From positions 20,405-84,404 of the forward strand of contig JABWBQ010000009.1 of the NCBI GenBank assembly GCA_013360395.1: a DNA stretch of 64,000 bases. The letters are read 5' to 3'. This stretch comes from Flavobacteriales bacterium (GTDB lineage: Bacteria; Bacteroidota; Bacteroidia; Flavobacteriales_F; PHOS-HE28). Shown here piece by piece: positions 25,346 to 33,792 of this stretch; positions within the stretch are counted from its first letter, which is position 1, and every line of letters starts with the position of its first letter. Under the pieces are notes generated by a model. The model made no database searches. It was not told the DNA's origin and saw only the letters and a list, made by a program, of their open reading frames with translations. Both the position numbers and the translations under genes were made by a program.

Positions 25346-26245
25346 ATGGACCATCGTACGACCCTCCGCTCCCTGACCATCGCCTGCCTGTTCCCGACGC
25401 TCGGCACGGCCCTCCACGCGCAGGACAAGTCGGCCAGCGGCCACCTGCTCAACTGGACGAACACCATCGTCGTGGAGACCGACAGCCTGGTGAACGGCAG
25501 GTACAAGCTGCCCGCGCACACCTTCACGGTGTGGGAGGCCGACCCCGGCACCGCCTTGAACGCGCTGAAGGCCGCCTATGCGGAACAGGGCGCGAAATTC
25601 AGCGGCTCCTCACCACTGCGGGGCATGGCCACCGTGGCGGGCATGGGCGAGGCCCCGGTGCTGCTGCTGGCCACCACTGCCAAGGACAAGAAGGCCGGCG
25701 GAGCGCGGATGCAGGTGGCCTTCGCCGCCAACGACAGCACGGCCCTGCCGAGTGGTGGCGAGGCGGCCCATGCGCTGGCCGTGCAGGTGAACCGGGCGAT
25801 CGTGCAACAGCAGATCGACGCGCAGCAGAAGATCGTGGACAAGCACCACGGCAGGTTGGAGGGCGCCCAGAAGGACCAGGCCAAGGCCCAGGAGAAGGCC
25901 GGCAAGGCCGCCGAGGACCTGGAGAAGGCCAAGAAGGAGAAGAGCAGGCTGACCGACAAGCACACCCAGCTGCAGAAGGAGGAACTGAAGTTGAAGGAGC
26001 GCTACAACGCCACCCAGGAGGCCAAGGACCTGGAGAAGCTCACCAAGATGCACAACAAGCTGGTGAAGGTGCAGGAGGACCTGGCCAAGCAGATCCGCAA
26101 GGAGGCCGACGCGCAGGAAAGCCACAACAAGCGGCAGGGTGCGATCCCCGAAGCGCAGGAGGCACAGCAGGGCCACCAGGTCTCCAAGGAGCAGGCGGTG
26201 AGCGAGCTCGAGGCCTTGAAGCGCAAGCTGGAGGCGGTACGCTGA
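25346..26245 (+). CDS. Exported protein with long coiled coil
   Basis: 299 residues. A signal peptide (LTIACLFPTLGTALHAQ) is followed by a small globular part (about 25-145, with HTFTVWEADPGTALNALKAA) and then a highly charged coiled coil (about 150-298) rich in Lys, Glu and Gln, such as KAAEDLEKAKKEKSRLTDKH. It has no membrane anchor. The helical half resembles periplasmic coiled-coil proteins in general, and I cannot name a family. The convergent korB stop is 46 nt away. Confidence 0.75.
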   Translation: MDHRTTLRSLTIACLFPTLGTALHAQDKSASGHLLNWTNTIVVETDSLVNGRYKLPAHTFTVWEADPGTALNALKAAYAEQGAKFSGSSPLRGMATVAGMGEAPVLLLATTAKDKKAGGARMQVAFAANDSTALPSGGEAAHALAVQVNRAIVQQQIDAQQKIVDKHHGRLEGAQKDQAKAQEKAGKAAEDLEKAKKEKSRLTDKHTQLQKEELKLKERYNATQEAKDLEKLTKMHNKLVKVQEDLAKQIRKEADAQESHNKRQGAIPEAQEAQQGHQVSKEQAVSELEALKRKLEAVR

Positions 26246-26290
26246 GCGGACCGGCCCTTCAGGCCCTCGGGCGCACGGCGGGAGGCCCGG

Positions 26291-27322
26291 TCAGACGATC
26301 TCCCAGGTGTGGTCGCCGCGGAGCAACGCGTCCAGGTCGCCCTGGCCCTTGCGCTCCCGTGCCGCCTGGACCTGGGCCTGGAGCTTGGCCTCGTGCGTGG
26401 GGCGGTCCTTCACGAACAGCACGCCGAACGGTCGCGGGAAGCCGCCCTGCGTGCGCGGGTCGTCGAACAGGCGGACGAGCAGCGAGGCCTTGAAGCTGTC
26501 CCGCTCATCGTGCACCCAGCAATCGTTCACCGAGCGTTCCGCACCGATGTCGATCACGGTAGGCCGCATGTCCTGCAGACTGATGCCCTTGGTGCCGTTG
26601 GCGAAAAGGAGCGGTTTGCCGTGCTCCACGAACAGGGTGTTGTCCGCCTTGCTGCCCTTCTCGGTGAAGGCCTCGAAGGCGCCGTCGTTGAACACGTTGC
26701 AGTTCTGGTACACCTCCACCAGGCTGGTGCCCCGGTGGGCATCGGCCCGGGCGAGCACCTCGCGCATGTGCTTGGGGTCGCGGTCCATGCACCGGGCGAT
26801 GAAGGTGCCGTCGGCGCCCTTCACCAGGGCGAGCGGGTTGAACGGATGGTCCGTGCTGCCCAGCGGGGTGCTGCGCGTGACGGCACCCTCGGGGCTGGTC
26901 GGTGAGTATTGCCCCTTGGTGAGCCCGTAGATCTCGTTGTTGAACAGCAGCACGTTCACGTCCACGTTGCGGCGCAGCAGGTGGATGATGTGGTTGCCAC
27001 CGATGCTCAGGGCATCGCCGTCGCCGGTGATCATCCAGACGCTGAGGTCGGGACGTACGCTGCGCAACCCGCCCACGATGGCCGGCGCACGTCCGTGGAT
27101 GCCGTGCAGACCGAAGGTGTCGAGGTAGTACGGGAAGCGGGAGCTGCAGCCGATGCCGCTGATGAAGACGACCTCCTCCTTCCTGCGGCCGCTCTGTTCG
27201 AGCAGGGTCTGCACCTGCTTCAGGATGCTGTAATCGCCGCAACCGGGGCACCACCGCACCTCCTGGTCGCTGGAGAAGTCGGCCTTCGCCGGGGCTGCGG
27301 GGCTGGCGTTCGTGGTGTTCAT
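26291..27322 (-). CDS. korB: 2-oxoacid:ferredoxin oxidoreductase, beta subunit
   Basis: 343 residues. It binds thiamine diphosphate and one 4Fe-4S cluster and, with the alpha subunit, decarboxylates 2-oxoglutarate (or another 2-oxoacid) to the acyl-CoA while reducing ferredoxin. WCPGCGDYSI holds two cluster cysteines, GIGCSSRFPYY a third, and GDGDALSIGGNH with LLFNNEIYGLTKGQYSPTS is the TPP-Mg site. Its start overlaps the korA stop (ATGA, 27319-27322). The substrate cannot be fixed from sequence alone. Confidence 0.93.
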   Translation of the reverse strand: MNTTNASPAAPAKADFSSDQEVRWCPGCGDYSILKQVQTLLEQSGRRKEEVVFISGIGCSSRFPYYLDTFGLHGIHGRAPAIVGGLRSVRPDLSVWMITGDGDALSIGGNHIIHLLRRNVDVNVLLFNNEIYGLTKGQYSPTSPEGAVTRSTPLGSTDHPFNPLALVKGADGTFIARCMDRDPKHMREVLARADAHRGTSLVEVYQNCNVFNDGAFEAFTEKGSKADNTLFVEHGKPLLFANGTKGISLQDMRPTVIDIGAERSVNDCWVHDERDSFKASLLVRLFDDPRTQGGFPRPFGVLFVKDRPTHEAKLQAQVQAARERKGQGDLDALLRGDHTWEIV

Positions 27323-29211
27323 GCTTGGGTCGCCGCAGCGGCGGTGGTGTTGTGCGTCAGCAGGTCGAGCGCGGCGTTCCGGATCTCCTCGCTGGTGAAG
27401 GGCAGGCCCTGCACCTTGCTGAGGCCCCGTGCATCCACCAGGTACTCGGCGCGCAGCAACTGGCGCAGCTGGCCGCTGTTCATCTCGGGCACCAGCACCT
27501 GGCGGAATTTCCTCAGCAGGGGGCCCAGGCCTTTGTTGAAGGGGAAGAGATGGCGCAGGTGCACGTGGGCCACGCTGTGCCCTTCGGCCTGCATCTGCAG
27601 GGCGGCGGTGCGGATGGCGCCGTAGGTGCTGCCCCAGCCCACGATCAGCAGGTCGCCCTCGGGCGGGCCGCTGTCCAGGCGGATGGGCCTGAAGCGGTCC
27701 GCGATGCGCGCCACCTTCTCGGCCCGCAGACGTACCATCTTCTCGTGGTTCGCGGGATCGTAACTGATGTTGCCGGTACCGTCCTGCTTCTCGATGCCGC
27801 CGATGCGGTGCTGCAACCCGGCCTGGCCGGGCAGGGCCCAGGGCCGCACACCGCGGGCATCGCGGCGGTAGGGCAGGAAGCGGTCGCCGTCGTTGGGCGC
27901 CTGGATGAAGTTCGGGGTGATGGTGGGCAGGTCGGCGGAGCTGGGGAAGCGCCAGGGTTCGGCACCGTTGGCGATGTACCCGTCGGTGAGCAGGATCACC
28001 GGCGTCATGTGCTCCACGGCAAGCTGCACGGCCTCGAAGGCCATCTCGAAACAATCCACCGGGGTGCTGGCGGCGATCACGGGGATGGGGGCCTCGCCAT
28101 TGCGGCCATGCACGGCCTGCCACAGGTCGGCCTGCTCGGTCTTGGTGGGCAGGCCCGTGCTGGGCCCCCCGCGCTGCACGTTCACGATCACCAGCGGCAG
28201 TTCGAGCATGAAGGCCAGGCCCATGGCCTCGATCTTCAGGGCGATGCCGGGGCCGCTGCTGGCGGTGACGCCCAGGGCACCTCCGTAGCTGGCACCGATC
28301 GCCGAAGCGATGGCGGCGATCTCGTCCTCGGCCTGGAAGGTGATGGCCCCCAGGTTCTTGTGACGGCTCAGCTCGTGCAGGATGTCGCTCGCGGGCGTGA
28401 TGGGATAGCTGCCGTAGAACAGTTGGAGCCCGGCCTTGCGCGCACCGGCCAGCAGGCCCAAGGCAGTACCCTGGTTGCCGGTGATGCTGCGGTAGGTGCC
28501 CTTGGGCATGGGCGCGGGCTTCACCTCGAAGCGCGTGGTGAAGGTCTCGCTGGTCTCCCCGTAGTGGTACCCGGCCAGGAGCACCCGCCGGTTGGCCTCC
28601 ATCAGCTCGGGCTTCCGCCCGAACTTGTGCTCCAGGAACCGCTCGCTGTTGTCCAGTTCGCGGCTGAACATCCAGTTGATGAAGCCCAGCACGAACATGT
28701 TCTTGCAGCGGTCCTTCTCCTTCATGCCGAGGGTGGTGCCCTCGAGCGCTGCGCGTGTCAGCTTGGTCACGTCCACGCTGTGCAGCTTGTAGGCCTCGAG
28801 GGAGCCGTCGGTGAGCGGGTCGGCCTCATCGATGTACCCGGCCAGGCGCAGGTTCTTGCGGTCGAAGCCGTCGGCGTTGGCGATGATGATGCCGCCCTGC
28901 TTGAGCTTGTGCAGGTTGGCCTTGAGGGCGGCGGCGTTCATCACCACCAGCACGTCGCAGCGGTCGCCCGGGGTGAAGACCTCCACGCTGCCGAAGTGGA
29001 GCTGGAACCCGCTTACACCGGCCAGCGTGCCCTGCGGGGCGCGGATCTCCGAAGGGTAGTTGGGGAAGGTGCTGACGTCGTTGCCGAAGAGCGCGTTGTT
29101 GTCGGTGAACTGTGCGCCGGTGAGCTGGATGCCGTCGCCGCTGTCGCCGGCGAAGAGGATCACCACGTTCTGGCGCGGCTCAACGGTCTTGGGCTTGGCG
29201 GGGGTCTCCAT
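27319..29211 (-). CDS. korA: 2-oxoacid:acceptor oxidoreductase, fused gamma-alpha subunit
   Basis: 630 residues. The first about 190 are the gamma domain (VILFAGDSGDGIQLTGAQF). Then come the alpha pyrimidine-binding domain (GNQGTALGLLAGARKAGLQ, SYPITPASDILHELS, ASSGPGIALKIEAMGLA) and a C-terminal transketolase-like domain (LLIVGWGSTYGAI, VAHVHLRHLFPFNKGL). This gamma-alpha fusion is the usual form in Bacteroidota. ATG 29211 is 11 nt from a -7 box TACCTTCG. Confidence 0.94.
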   Translation of the reverse strand: METPAKPKTVEPRQNVVILFAGDSGDGIQLTGAQFTDNNALFGNDVSTFPNYPSEIRAPQGTLAGVSGFQLHFGSVEVFTPGDRCDVLVVMNAAALKANLHKLKQGGIIIANADGFDRKNLRLAGYIDEADPLTDGSLEAYKLHSVDVTKLTRAALEGTTLGMKEKDRCKNMFVLGFINWMFSRELDNSERFLEHKFGRKPELMEANRRVLLAGYHYGETSETFTTRFEVKPAPMPKGTYRSITGNQGTALGLLAGARKAGLQLFYGSYPITPASDILHELSRHKNLGAITFQAEDEIAAIASAIGASYGGALGVTASSGPGIALKIEAMGLAFMLELPLVIVNVQRGGPSTGLPTKTEQADLWQAVHGRNGEAPIPVIAASTPVDCFEMAFEAVQLAVEHMTPVILLTDGYIANGAEPWRFPSSADLPTITPNFIQAPNDGDRFLPYRRDARGVRPWALPGQAGLQHRIGGIEKQDGTGNISYDPANHEKMVRLRAEKVARIADRFRPIRLDSGPPEGDLLIVGWGSTYGAIRTAALQMQAEGHSVAHVHLRHLFPFNKGLGPLLRKFRQVLVPEMNSGQLRQLLRAEYLVDARGLSKVQGLPFTSEEIRNAALDLLTHNTTAAAATQA

Positions 29212-29222
29212 GAAAGGTGTCG

Positions 29223-29230
29223 CGAAGGTA
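29223..29230 (-). promoter_or_regulatory. -7 box for korAB
   Basis: TACCTTCG on the minus strand fits TAnnTTCG and lies 11 nt upstream of the korA ATG. Confidence 0.55.
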
Positions 29231-29295
29231 CGGGTGGGGGGTCGGTGGTCCCTGATCGGGGTCAGGGCCGGGGCCGGGCGCGGAGGCCCCCCGCA

Positions 29296-29559
29296 TCACA
29301 CCGCCTGGCCCATGTTCACGGCCTCCACGCCCTTGATCGACGGGGCCACCCGCTTGATGGCCTCCTCGACGCCGGCCTTCATGGTCATGGGGCTCATGGC
29401 ACAGCCGCAGCAGGCGCCGTGCAGGCGCACGCGCACCACCCCCTCCGGGGTGATCTCCTCCAGGGTGATGTCGCCCCCGTCGGCCTCCAGGAAGGGGCGC
29501 AGGTCGCTCAGGGCGTCCAGGACGCGCTTTTCCAACAGCGGGTCGGTGCGGCGCGTCAT
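29296..29559 (-). CDS. NifU C-terminal-domain Fe-S scaffold protein
   Basis: 87 residues, a single NifU-like domain. The cluster motif CxxC is C50-x-x-C53 in GACCGCAMSPMTM, preceded by LEADGGDITLEEI. Such small proteins hold a transient 4Fe-4S cluster for transfer to apoproteins. It starts 3 nt after mrp ends, so the two Fe-S proteins are co-translated, and it precedes korAB, whose beta subunit needs a cluster. C51 makes an extra adjacent cysteine. Confidence 0.92.
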   Translation of the reverse strand: MTRRTDPLLEKRVLDALSDLRPFLEADGGDITLEEITPEGVVRVRLHGACCGCAMSPMTMKAGVEEAIKRVAPSIKGVEAVNMGQAV

Positions 29560-29562
29560 GGG

Positions 29563-30627
29563 TCAGGCGGTGACGGGTTGGTGTAGGTGTTCCAGCACGG
29601 CCGCGCAAAGTTCGTGGAAGGCGGCCGCACTGGGCGTGCCCTGCTGGAGCACGGCGGGGCGCCCCACATCGCCGGCCTCGCGGATGCTTTGCACCAGGGG
29701 GACCTCCCCGAGGAAGGGTACGCCGAGCTCGGCGGCCAGGGCCCGGGCGCCGCCCTTGCCGAAGATGAAATACTTGTTCTCCGGCAGCTCGGCCGGGGTG
29801 AACCAGGCCATGTTCTCCACGATGCCCAGCACCGGCACGTTCACGCTGGGGAGCTGGAAGAAGCCCACCCCTTTGCGGGCATCGGCCAGGGCCACGGGCT
29901 GCGGCGTGCTCACGATCACGGCGCCGGTGAGGGGCACGGCCTGTACCAGGCTGAGGTGGATGTCGCTGGTGCCCGGCGGCAGGTCCACGAGCAACAGGTC
30001 GAGCTCGCCCCAGTCGGCATCCTTGAACAGCTGCTCCAGGGCCTTGCTGGCCATGGGGCCGCGCCAGGCGATGGCCTGTGCCGGGTCGGCGAAGAAGCCG
30101 ATGCTCAGCAGTTTCACGCCGTGGGCCTCCACCGGCACGATCATGGGCTTGCCGTCCCGGTCGGTGGTGCGGGGCCGCTCCTTCAGCACGTCGAACATCA
30201 GGGGCATGCTGGGCCCGTGGATGTCGGCGTCCACCAGGCCCACGCGCAAACCACGCGCGGCCAGCCCCACGGCCAGGTTGGCGGTGATGGTGCTCTTGCC
30301 CACGCCGCCCTTGCCGCTGGCCACGGCCACGATCCATTTCACACCGGGCAGCACCTTGCGCAGGCCGGCCCGCTCCCCGCTCAGCGGGTTCACGGTCACC
30401 CGCACACGCACATCCGGGCCCAACGCCTGGCCGAGCTGGAAGGTCACCGCCTCCTCCATCCGCTTGCGGCCGTGCAACGCGGGGTTGCTCACCTCCACGG
30501 TGACGTGCACGGTGTTGTCGTCCACGACCACCTCGCGCACCAGGTCGAGGGTCACGATGTCCTTCTTGAGATCGGGTTCGACGACGCGGGCGAGCGCGGA
30601 CCGGATGGCTTCCTCGGTGATGGGCAT
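29563..30627 (-). CDS. mrp: Mrp/ApbC-family P-loop ATPase (Fe-S carrier)
   Basis: 354 residues. An N-terminal DUF59/MIP18-like domain (about 1-90) precedes the deviant Walker A GKGGVGKSTIT. Further blocks are DADIHGPSMP, DLLLVDLPPGTSDIHLSL and STPQPVALADARKG. The CxxC of E. coli ApbC is absent: the segment reads VENMAWFTPAELPENKY, a form I recall from other Bacteroidota. It presumably helps deliver Fe-S clusters. Confidence 0.95.
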   Translation of the reverse strand: MPITEEAIRSALARVVEPDLKKDIVTLDLVREVVVDDNTVHVTVEVSNPALHGRKRMEEAVTFQLGQALGPDVRVRVTVNPLSGERAGLRKVLPGVKWIVAVASGKGGVGKSTITANLAVGLAARGLRVGLVDADIHGPSMPLMFDVLKERPRTTDRDGKPMIVPVEAHGVKLLSIGFFADPAQAIAWRGPMASKALEQLFKDADWGELDLLLVDLPPGTSDIHLSLVQAVPLTGAVIVSTPQPVALADARKGVGFFQLPSVNVPVLGIVENMAWFTPAELPENKYFIFGKGGARALAAELGVPFLGEVPLVQSIREAGDVGRPAVLQQGTPSAAAFHELCAAVLEHLHQPVTA

Positions 30628-30657
30628 GACGGGATGCGGACAGGGCGGTCCGCGGCG

Positions 30658-30665
30658 CGAAAATA
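30658..30665 (-). promoter_or_regulatory. -7 box for mrp
   Basis: TATTTTCG on the minus strand fits TAnnTTCG and lies 30 nt upstream of the mrp ATG. Confidence 0.5.
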
Positions 30666-30693
30666 AGGTCTCCCCAAGGGGCCGCGGGCGGGA

Positions 30694-31125
30694 TCAACGG
30701 CCCACCGGGGTGTGCGCGTCGGTCCTGTCCATCAACCAGAGCTGGGCGATGGACGGATCCTCGAAGAAGGCGATGCTGTACGGTACACCGGCCGACGTTG
30801 CGTTCACCATGCGGTCCACGGCGATCCGGTTCAGGACATCGGCGCTGCTCACGATGGCCACGCGTTCCAAGCCCACCTGGATCAGCTGCGGCACGAACTC
30901 CTGCATCGTCCAGGTCTGGTCCGCGAACAGGATCGGCCCCATGCATCGCCCGTCGCTGAGCCAGTGCTTCAGGCCATGGTGGCGCACGGTGGCCAGCAGT
31001 CGCATCATGATCTCGCGATACTTCAAGCCGGGCACGGGCTCCTTCCAGGTGAGGCGCACCAGGCTCAGTTCGGGCAGCACCTCGATCCGTGCGTCCGCAT
31101 CATCGTGATCCACCAGCACCACCAT
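30694..31125 (-). CDS. Small cytoplasmic protein, possibly STAS/SpoIIAA-like
   Basis: 143 residues starting at MVVLVDHDDADARIEVLPEL. The pattern of strands and helices (LVRLTWKEPV, EIMMRLLATVRHHGLKHWLSDGR, ERVAIVSSADVLNRIAVDRMV, PYSIAFFEDPSIAQLWL) is like the SpoIIAA/STAS-fold small proteins common in Bacteroidota. ATG 31125 is preferred to an earlier codon because a TATCTTCA box lies 19 nt upstream of it. No partner gene hints at its function. Confidence 0.65.
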   Translation of the reverse strand: MVVLVDHDDADARIEVLPELSLVRLTWKEPVPGLKYREIMMRLLATVRHHGLKHWLSDGRCMGPILFADQTWTMQEFVPQLIQVGLERVAIVSSADVLNRIAVDRMVNATSAGVPYSIAFFEDPSIAQLWLMDRTDAHTPVGR

Positions 31126-31182
31126 GCCATCCCTGCTTTGGCAGCATGAAGATACGCGGTGCGCACCGGACCACCGCACACC

Positions 31183-31563
31183 TCAGGGGCCGAGGTGCTC
31201 CGAGGGGTCCCAGAACAGGGTGCCGAATTCCACCACCTGGTCGTCGCGCACCTGCACCCCCTCCTGCTCCAGCAGTTCCTGCATGCGGGTGGGCGACCCG
31301 AAGTGATGTTTGCCGGTGAGCAGGCCCTCGCGGTTCACCACCCGGTGGGCGGGCACCTTCGGCCGTGCCGTGTGCGCGTTGTTCATGCAATACCCCACCG
31401 TGCGCGCCGAGCGGGCGGCACCGAGGTAGCGTGCGATGGCGCCATAGCTCGTCACCCGCCCCCGGGGCACCTCGCGCACCACGTCCATCACGTCGGCGAA
31501 GAAGTCGCGCTGCTGCACGGCTCCGTCGCGGACCTGCTTGCGTGCGGAACGACCATTCCCCAT
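31183..31563 (-). CDS. Alkyltransferase-like protein (MGMT fold, no catalytic cysteine)
   Basis: 126 residues with the DNA-binding half of O6-methylguanine-DNA methyltransferases: GRVTSYGAIARYLGAARSAR, YCMNNAHTA and PAHRVVNREGLL. In true transferases the last motif is PCHRV with the alkyl-accepting Cys; here Ala72 replaces it, so the protein should bind but not repair alkylated guanine, as alkyltransferase-like (ATL) proteins do when handing lesions to nucleotide excision repair. It lies 10 nt downstream of the LVIVD gene. Confidence 0.92.
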   Translation of the reverse strand: MGNGRSARKQVRDGAVQQRDFFADVMDVVREVPRGRVTSYGAIARYLGAARSARTVGYCMNNAHTARPKVPAHRVVNREGLLTGKHHFGSPTRMQELLEQEGVQVRDDQVVEFGTLFWDPSEHLGP

Positions 31564-31573
31564 GTCCGCACGA

Positions 31574-32995
31574 TCATTGCACCACGGTACGGAGAACGTT
31601 CCGTCCTTGTGGGGTGATGAGCTCCACGAGGTACGATCCCGGTGCGGGCCGGGGCAGGTCGATCCGTGCGCGGGGGCCTTGCACACGCCCCTGCCACAGC
31701 ACGCGGCCGAGGTGGTCGCGGACCACCGCCTGTGCCACGCCTTCCAACGCGATGTTCAGCGGGCCCTGGGTCGGGTTGGGCCACACCTGCCACGAACGGT
31801 CCCTGCCGGGGTCGGGGAACGCCGTGCTCCGGTCCACGGTCCAGGTGAACAGCTGGATGCCGCCATCGTCGGCGTAGTAGGGCTGCGGCGGCCAGAACAC
31901 GAGCGAGTTGTCGATGTAGCTCAGCACCATCAGGCTGTCGTGCACATCCACCCCCCACGCGACGGAACTGTCGTTGGGATGGATGAAGCCGCCCACGAGC
32001 AGCGGGGTGACCGGCTCGGTGATGTCATAGACCAGCACCTCGCTGTCGCCGCCATTGACGAAGAGCAGGCTGTCGCCGGCGGCGGGGATGAGCTCGTTGG
32101 CGTGGCCATCGCTGCCGAACCACGACCCGCCGTTGCAGTTCCACGGGTTCACCCACGCGAGCTGCTGCATGGCGGTGGCGTTGCGGATGTCCACCGCCTC
32201 GAAGCCGCAGAAGTCCGTGGTCACGTAACACACATCGCCGACCACGCGCACGTTGTTGTAGGCGCAGGGTGTGGCGGCAGGCTGCAACGGGTTGAGGTAC
32301 CGGTCCACCTCCACCAGGTCCGTCGGGTCGTCGATGGCGATGGCGCGCAGGGCACCGGCATCGTAGGCCAGCAGCAGCGTATCGCCCTTGAAGTCCATGC
32401 CCCGCGCATTGGGCGGGTAGTTCACCAGGCCGGGCCAGGTCGTGTCCGGCTGGAAGGAGGAGACGAAGCGGATGTCGGCGGGGTCGTTCACGTCCAGCAC
32501 CACCAGGCCCTCGCGCATGGCGCCCAGGTAGGCGAAGCCGTTGCGCACCCGCACGATGGCGCTGCCCGAGGTGAAGGCCGCACTGTCCCACTGGTCGAGC
32601 ACGGCGGCGTTCGCGGGGTCGGCGATGTCCAGCACGGCCAGCCCGGCCGCCTGTGTCACGCCCTGGAAACCGCCGAGGCTCACGTACAACAGGTCGCCGT
32701 CCTGATGGATGTTGGTGGGTTTGAGCCCACCGAAGGCGGGCGGCCACAGCACATCGACCTCCACGGGGGCCGCCGGGTCGGAGATGTCGTAGGTGCGCAG
32801 GCCGTGCTCCACACCTGCCGCATACAGGAACGGCCGGTCCGAACGGTCGATCAGCGCCGCGAAGGTGGAGTACACGAAGGGGTGATGCACGAAGGCCTGC
32901 TCGGTGAGCAGCACGGTATCGATGGCCTGGCCATGCGCGGCGGGACCGGGCATTGCGACCACGAGCACGACCGAAGCCAGCGGTCCGATCCGCAT
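31574..32995 (-). CDS. Secreted LVIVD-repeat protein with T9SS C-terminal domain
   Basis: 473 residues. A signal peptide (ASVVLVVAMPGPAAHGQ) leads into repeated propeller-like units of the LVIVD type: GLRTYDISDPAAPVEVD, GLAVLDIADPANAAVLD, GLVVLDVNDPADIRFV, FEAVDIRNATAM and VLVYDITEPVTPLLVG. The final about 85 residues (SWQVWPNPTQGPLNIAL to PGSYLVELITPQGRNVLRT) are a type A T9SS sorting domain, so it is exported across the outer membrane. ATG 32995 is chosen because a -7 box ends 5 nt before it. Confidence 0.9.
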   Translation of the reverse strand: MRIGPLASVVLVVAMPGPAAHGQAIDTVLLTEQAFVHHPFVYSTFAALIDRSDRPFLYAAGVEHGLRTYDISDPAAPVEVDVLWPPAFGGLKPTNIHQDGDLLYVSLGGFQGVTQAAGLAVLDIADPANAAVLDQWDSAAFTSGSAIVRVRNGFAYLGAMREGLVVLDVNDPADIRFVSSFQPDTTWPGLVNYPPNARGMDFKGDTLLLAYDAGALRAIAIDDPTDLVEVDRYLNPLQPAATPCAYNNVRVVGDVCYVTTDFCGFEAVDIRNATAMQQLAWVNPWNCNGGSWFGSDGHANELIPAAGDSLLFVNGGDSEVLVYDITEPVTPLLVGGFIHPNDSSVAWGVDVHDSLMVLSYIDNSLVFWPPQPYYADDGGIQLFTWTVDRSTAFPDPGRDRSWQVWPNPTQGPLNIALEGVAQAVVRDHLGRVLWQGRVQGPRARIDLPRPAPGSYLVELITPQGRNVLRTVVQ

Positions 32996-33000
32996 GACCA

Positions 33001-33008
33001 CGAAGCTA
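33001..33008 (-). promoter_or_regulatory. -7 box for the LVIVD gene
   Basis: TAGCTTCG on the minus strand, 5 nt from ATG 32995. It lies at the end of trmB, whose stop begins at 33008. Confidence 0.5.
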
Positions 33009-33710
33009 CAACAGCTCCGGCCCGTCCGGTCGATGGATGGCGAACCGCACGTAGTGGATCATGCGCCCTTCGGCCAGCCACATTGATTCGTAGAAAGTGC
33101 GGATGCCGAGCTCGGCCTGTTCGATGGGCGGTACGCGGTGGACCAGGTCGCCGTACACGTCGGCGCTGTGCTGCAGGAGGGGCAGCTGATGGGCCGCGAC
33201 CTGCTCCAGCGTGTATTCATAAAGCAGGGGGCTGTCGGTCTTGAGATGCACCACACCACCCGGTCGCAGCACCTGCCGGTAGCGCTCCAGGAACAAGGGG
33301 CTCGTGAGCCGTTTGCGGGGCTTGCCCACCTGGGGGTCGCTGAAGGTGAGCCAGATGGCATCCACCTCGCCGGGGGCGAACGCATGGAGGAGATGGTCCA
33401 CATGCGCACGGAGGAAGCCGGTATGGGCGATGCCCCGTTCCAGCACATTGCGGGCCCCGCGCCAGATGCGTGCGCCCTTGATGTCCACGCCCAGGTGGTT
33501 GCGTTCCGGATGCAAGGCCGCCAGGCCCACGGTGTATTCGCCCTTGCCGCAGCCCAGTTCCAGCACGATCGGCGCCTCGCGGCGGAAGAAGTCGGCGTTC
33601 CAGCGTCCCTTCATGGCGAACCGGCCCTGCACCAGCTCCTCGAAGGACGGCTGCAGCACATGCGCGAACGTGGCGTTCTCGGCGAAACGGAACTGCTTGT
33701 TCTTGCCCAT
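33006..33710 (-). CDS. trmB: tRNA (guanine46-N7)-methyltransferase TrmB
   Basis: 234 residues. It makes m7G46 in the tRNA variable loop using SAM. The SAM site is ELGCGKGEYTVGLA, followed by NHLGVDIKGARIWRGA, and the TFSDPQVGKPRKRLTSPLF segment is the family signature. The N-terminus MGKNKQFRFAEN is typical of Bacteroidota TrmB. A TACTTTCG box ends 7 nt upstream of the ATG. Confidence 0.95.
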   Translation of the reverse strand: MGKNKQFRFAENATFAHVLQPSFEELVQGRFAMKGRWNADFFRREAPIVLELGCGKGEYTVGLAALHPERNHLGVDIKGARIWRGARNVLERGIAHTGFLRAHVDHLLHAFAPGEVDAIWLTFSDPQVGKPRKRLTSPLFLERYRQVLRPGGVVHLKTDSPLLYEYTLEQVAAHQLPLLQHSADVYGDLVHRVPPIEQAELGIRTFYESMWLAEGRMIHYVRFAIHRPDGPELL

Positions 33711-33717
33711 GGCGGCG

Positions 33718-33725
33718 CGAAAGTA
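33718..33725 (-). promoter_or_regulatory. -7 box for trmB
   Basis: TACTTTCG on the minus strand, 7 nt before the trmB ATG (33710). Confidence 0.6.
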
Positions 33726-33792
33726 GGCGGTGCCTCCAGGGGCGCTGCGTGGAACGCATGGTCTTCGCCGGCGGGTGCGCACCTTCGCGGGC

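Noticed and set aside
26246..26290. Strong terminator between the coiled-coil gene and korB
   Set aside because: GACCGGCCCT and AGGCCCGGTC pair only imperfectly over a long loop and no T tract follows; left out as unsupported.
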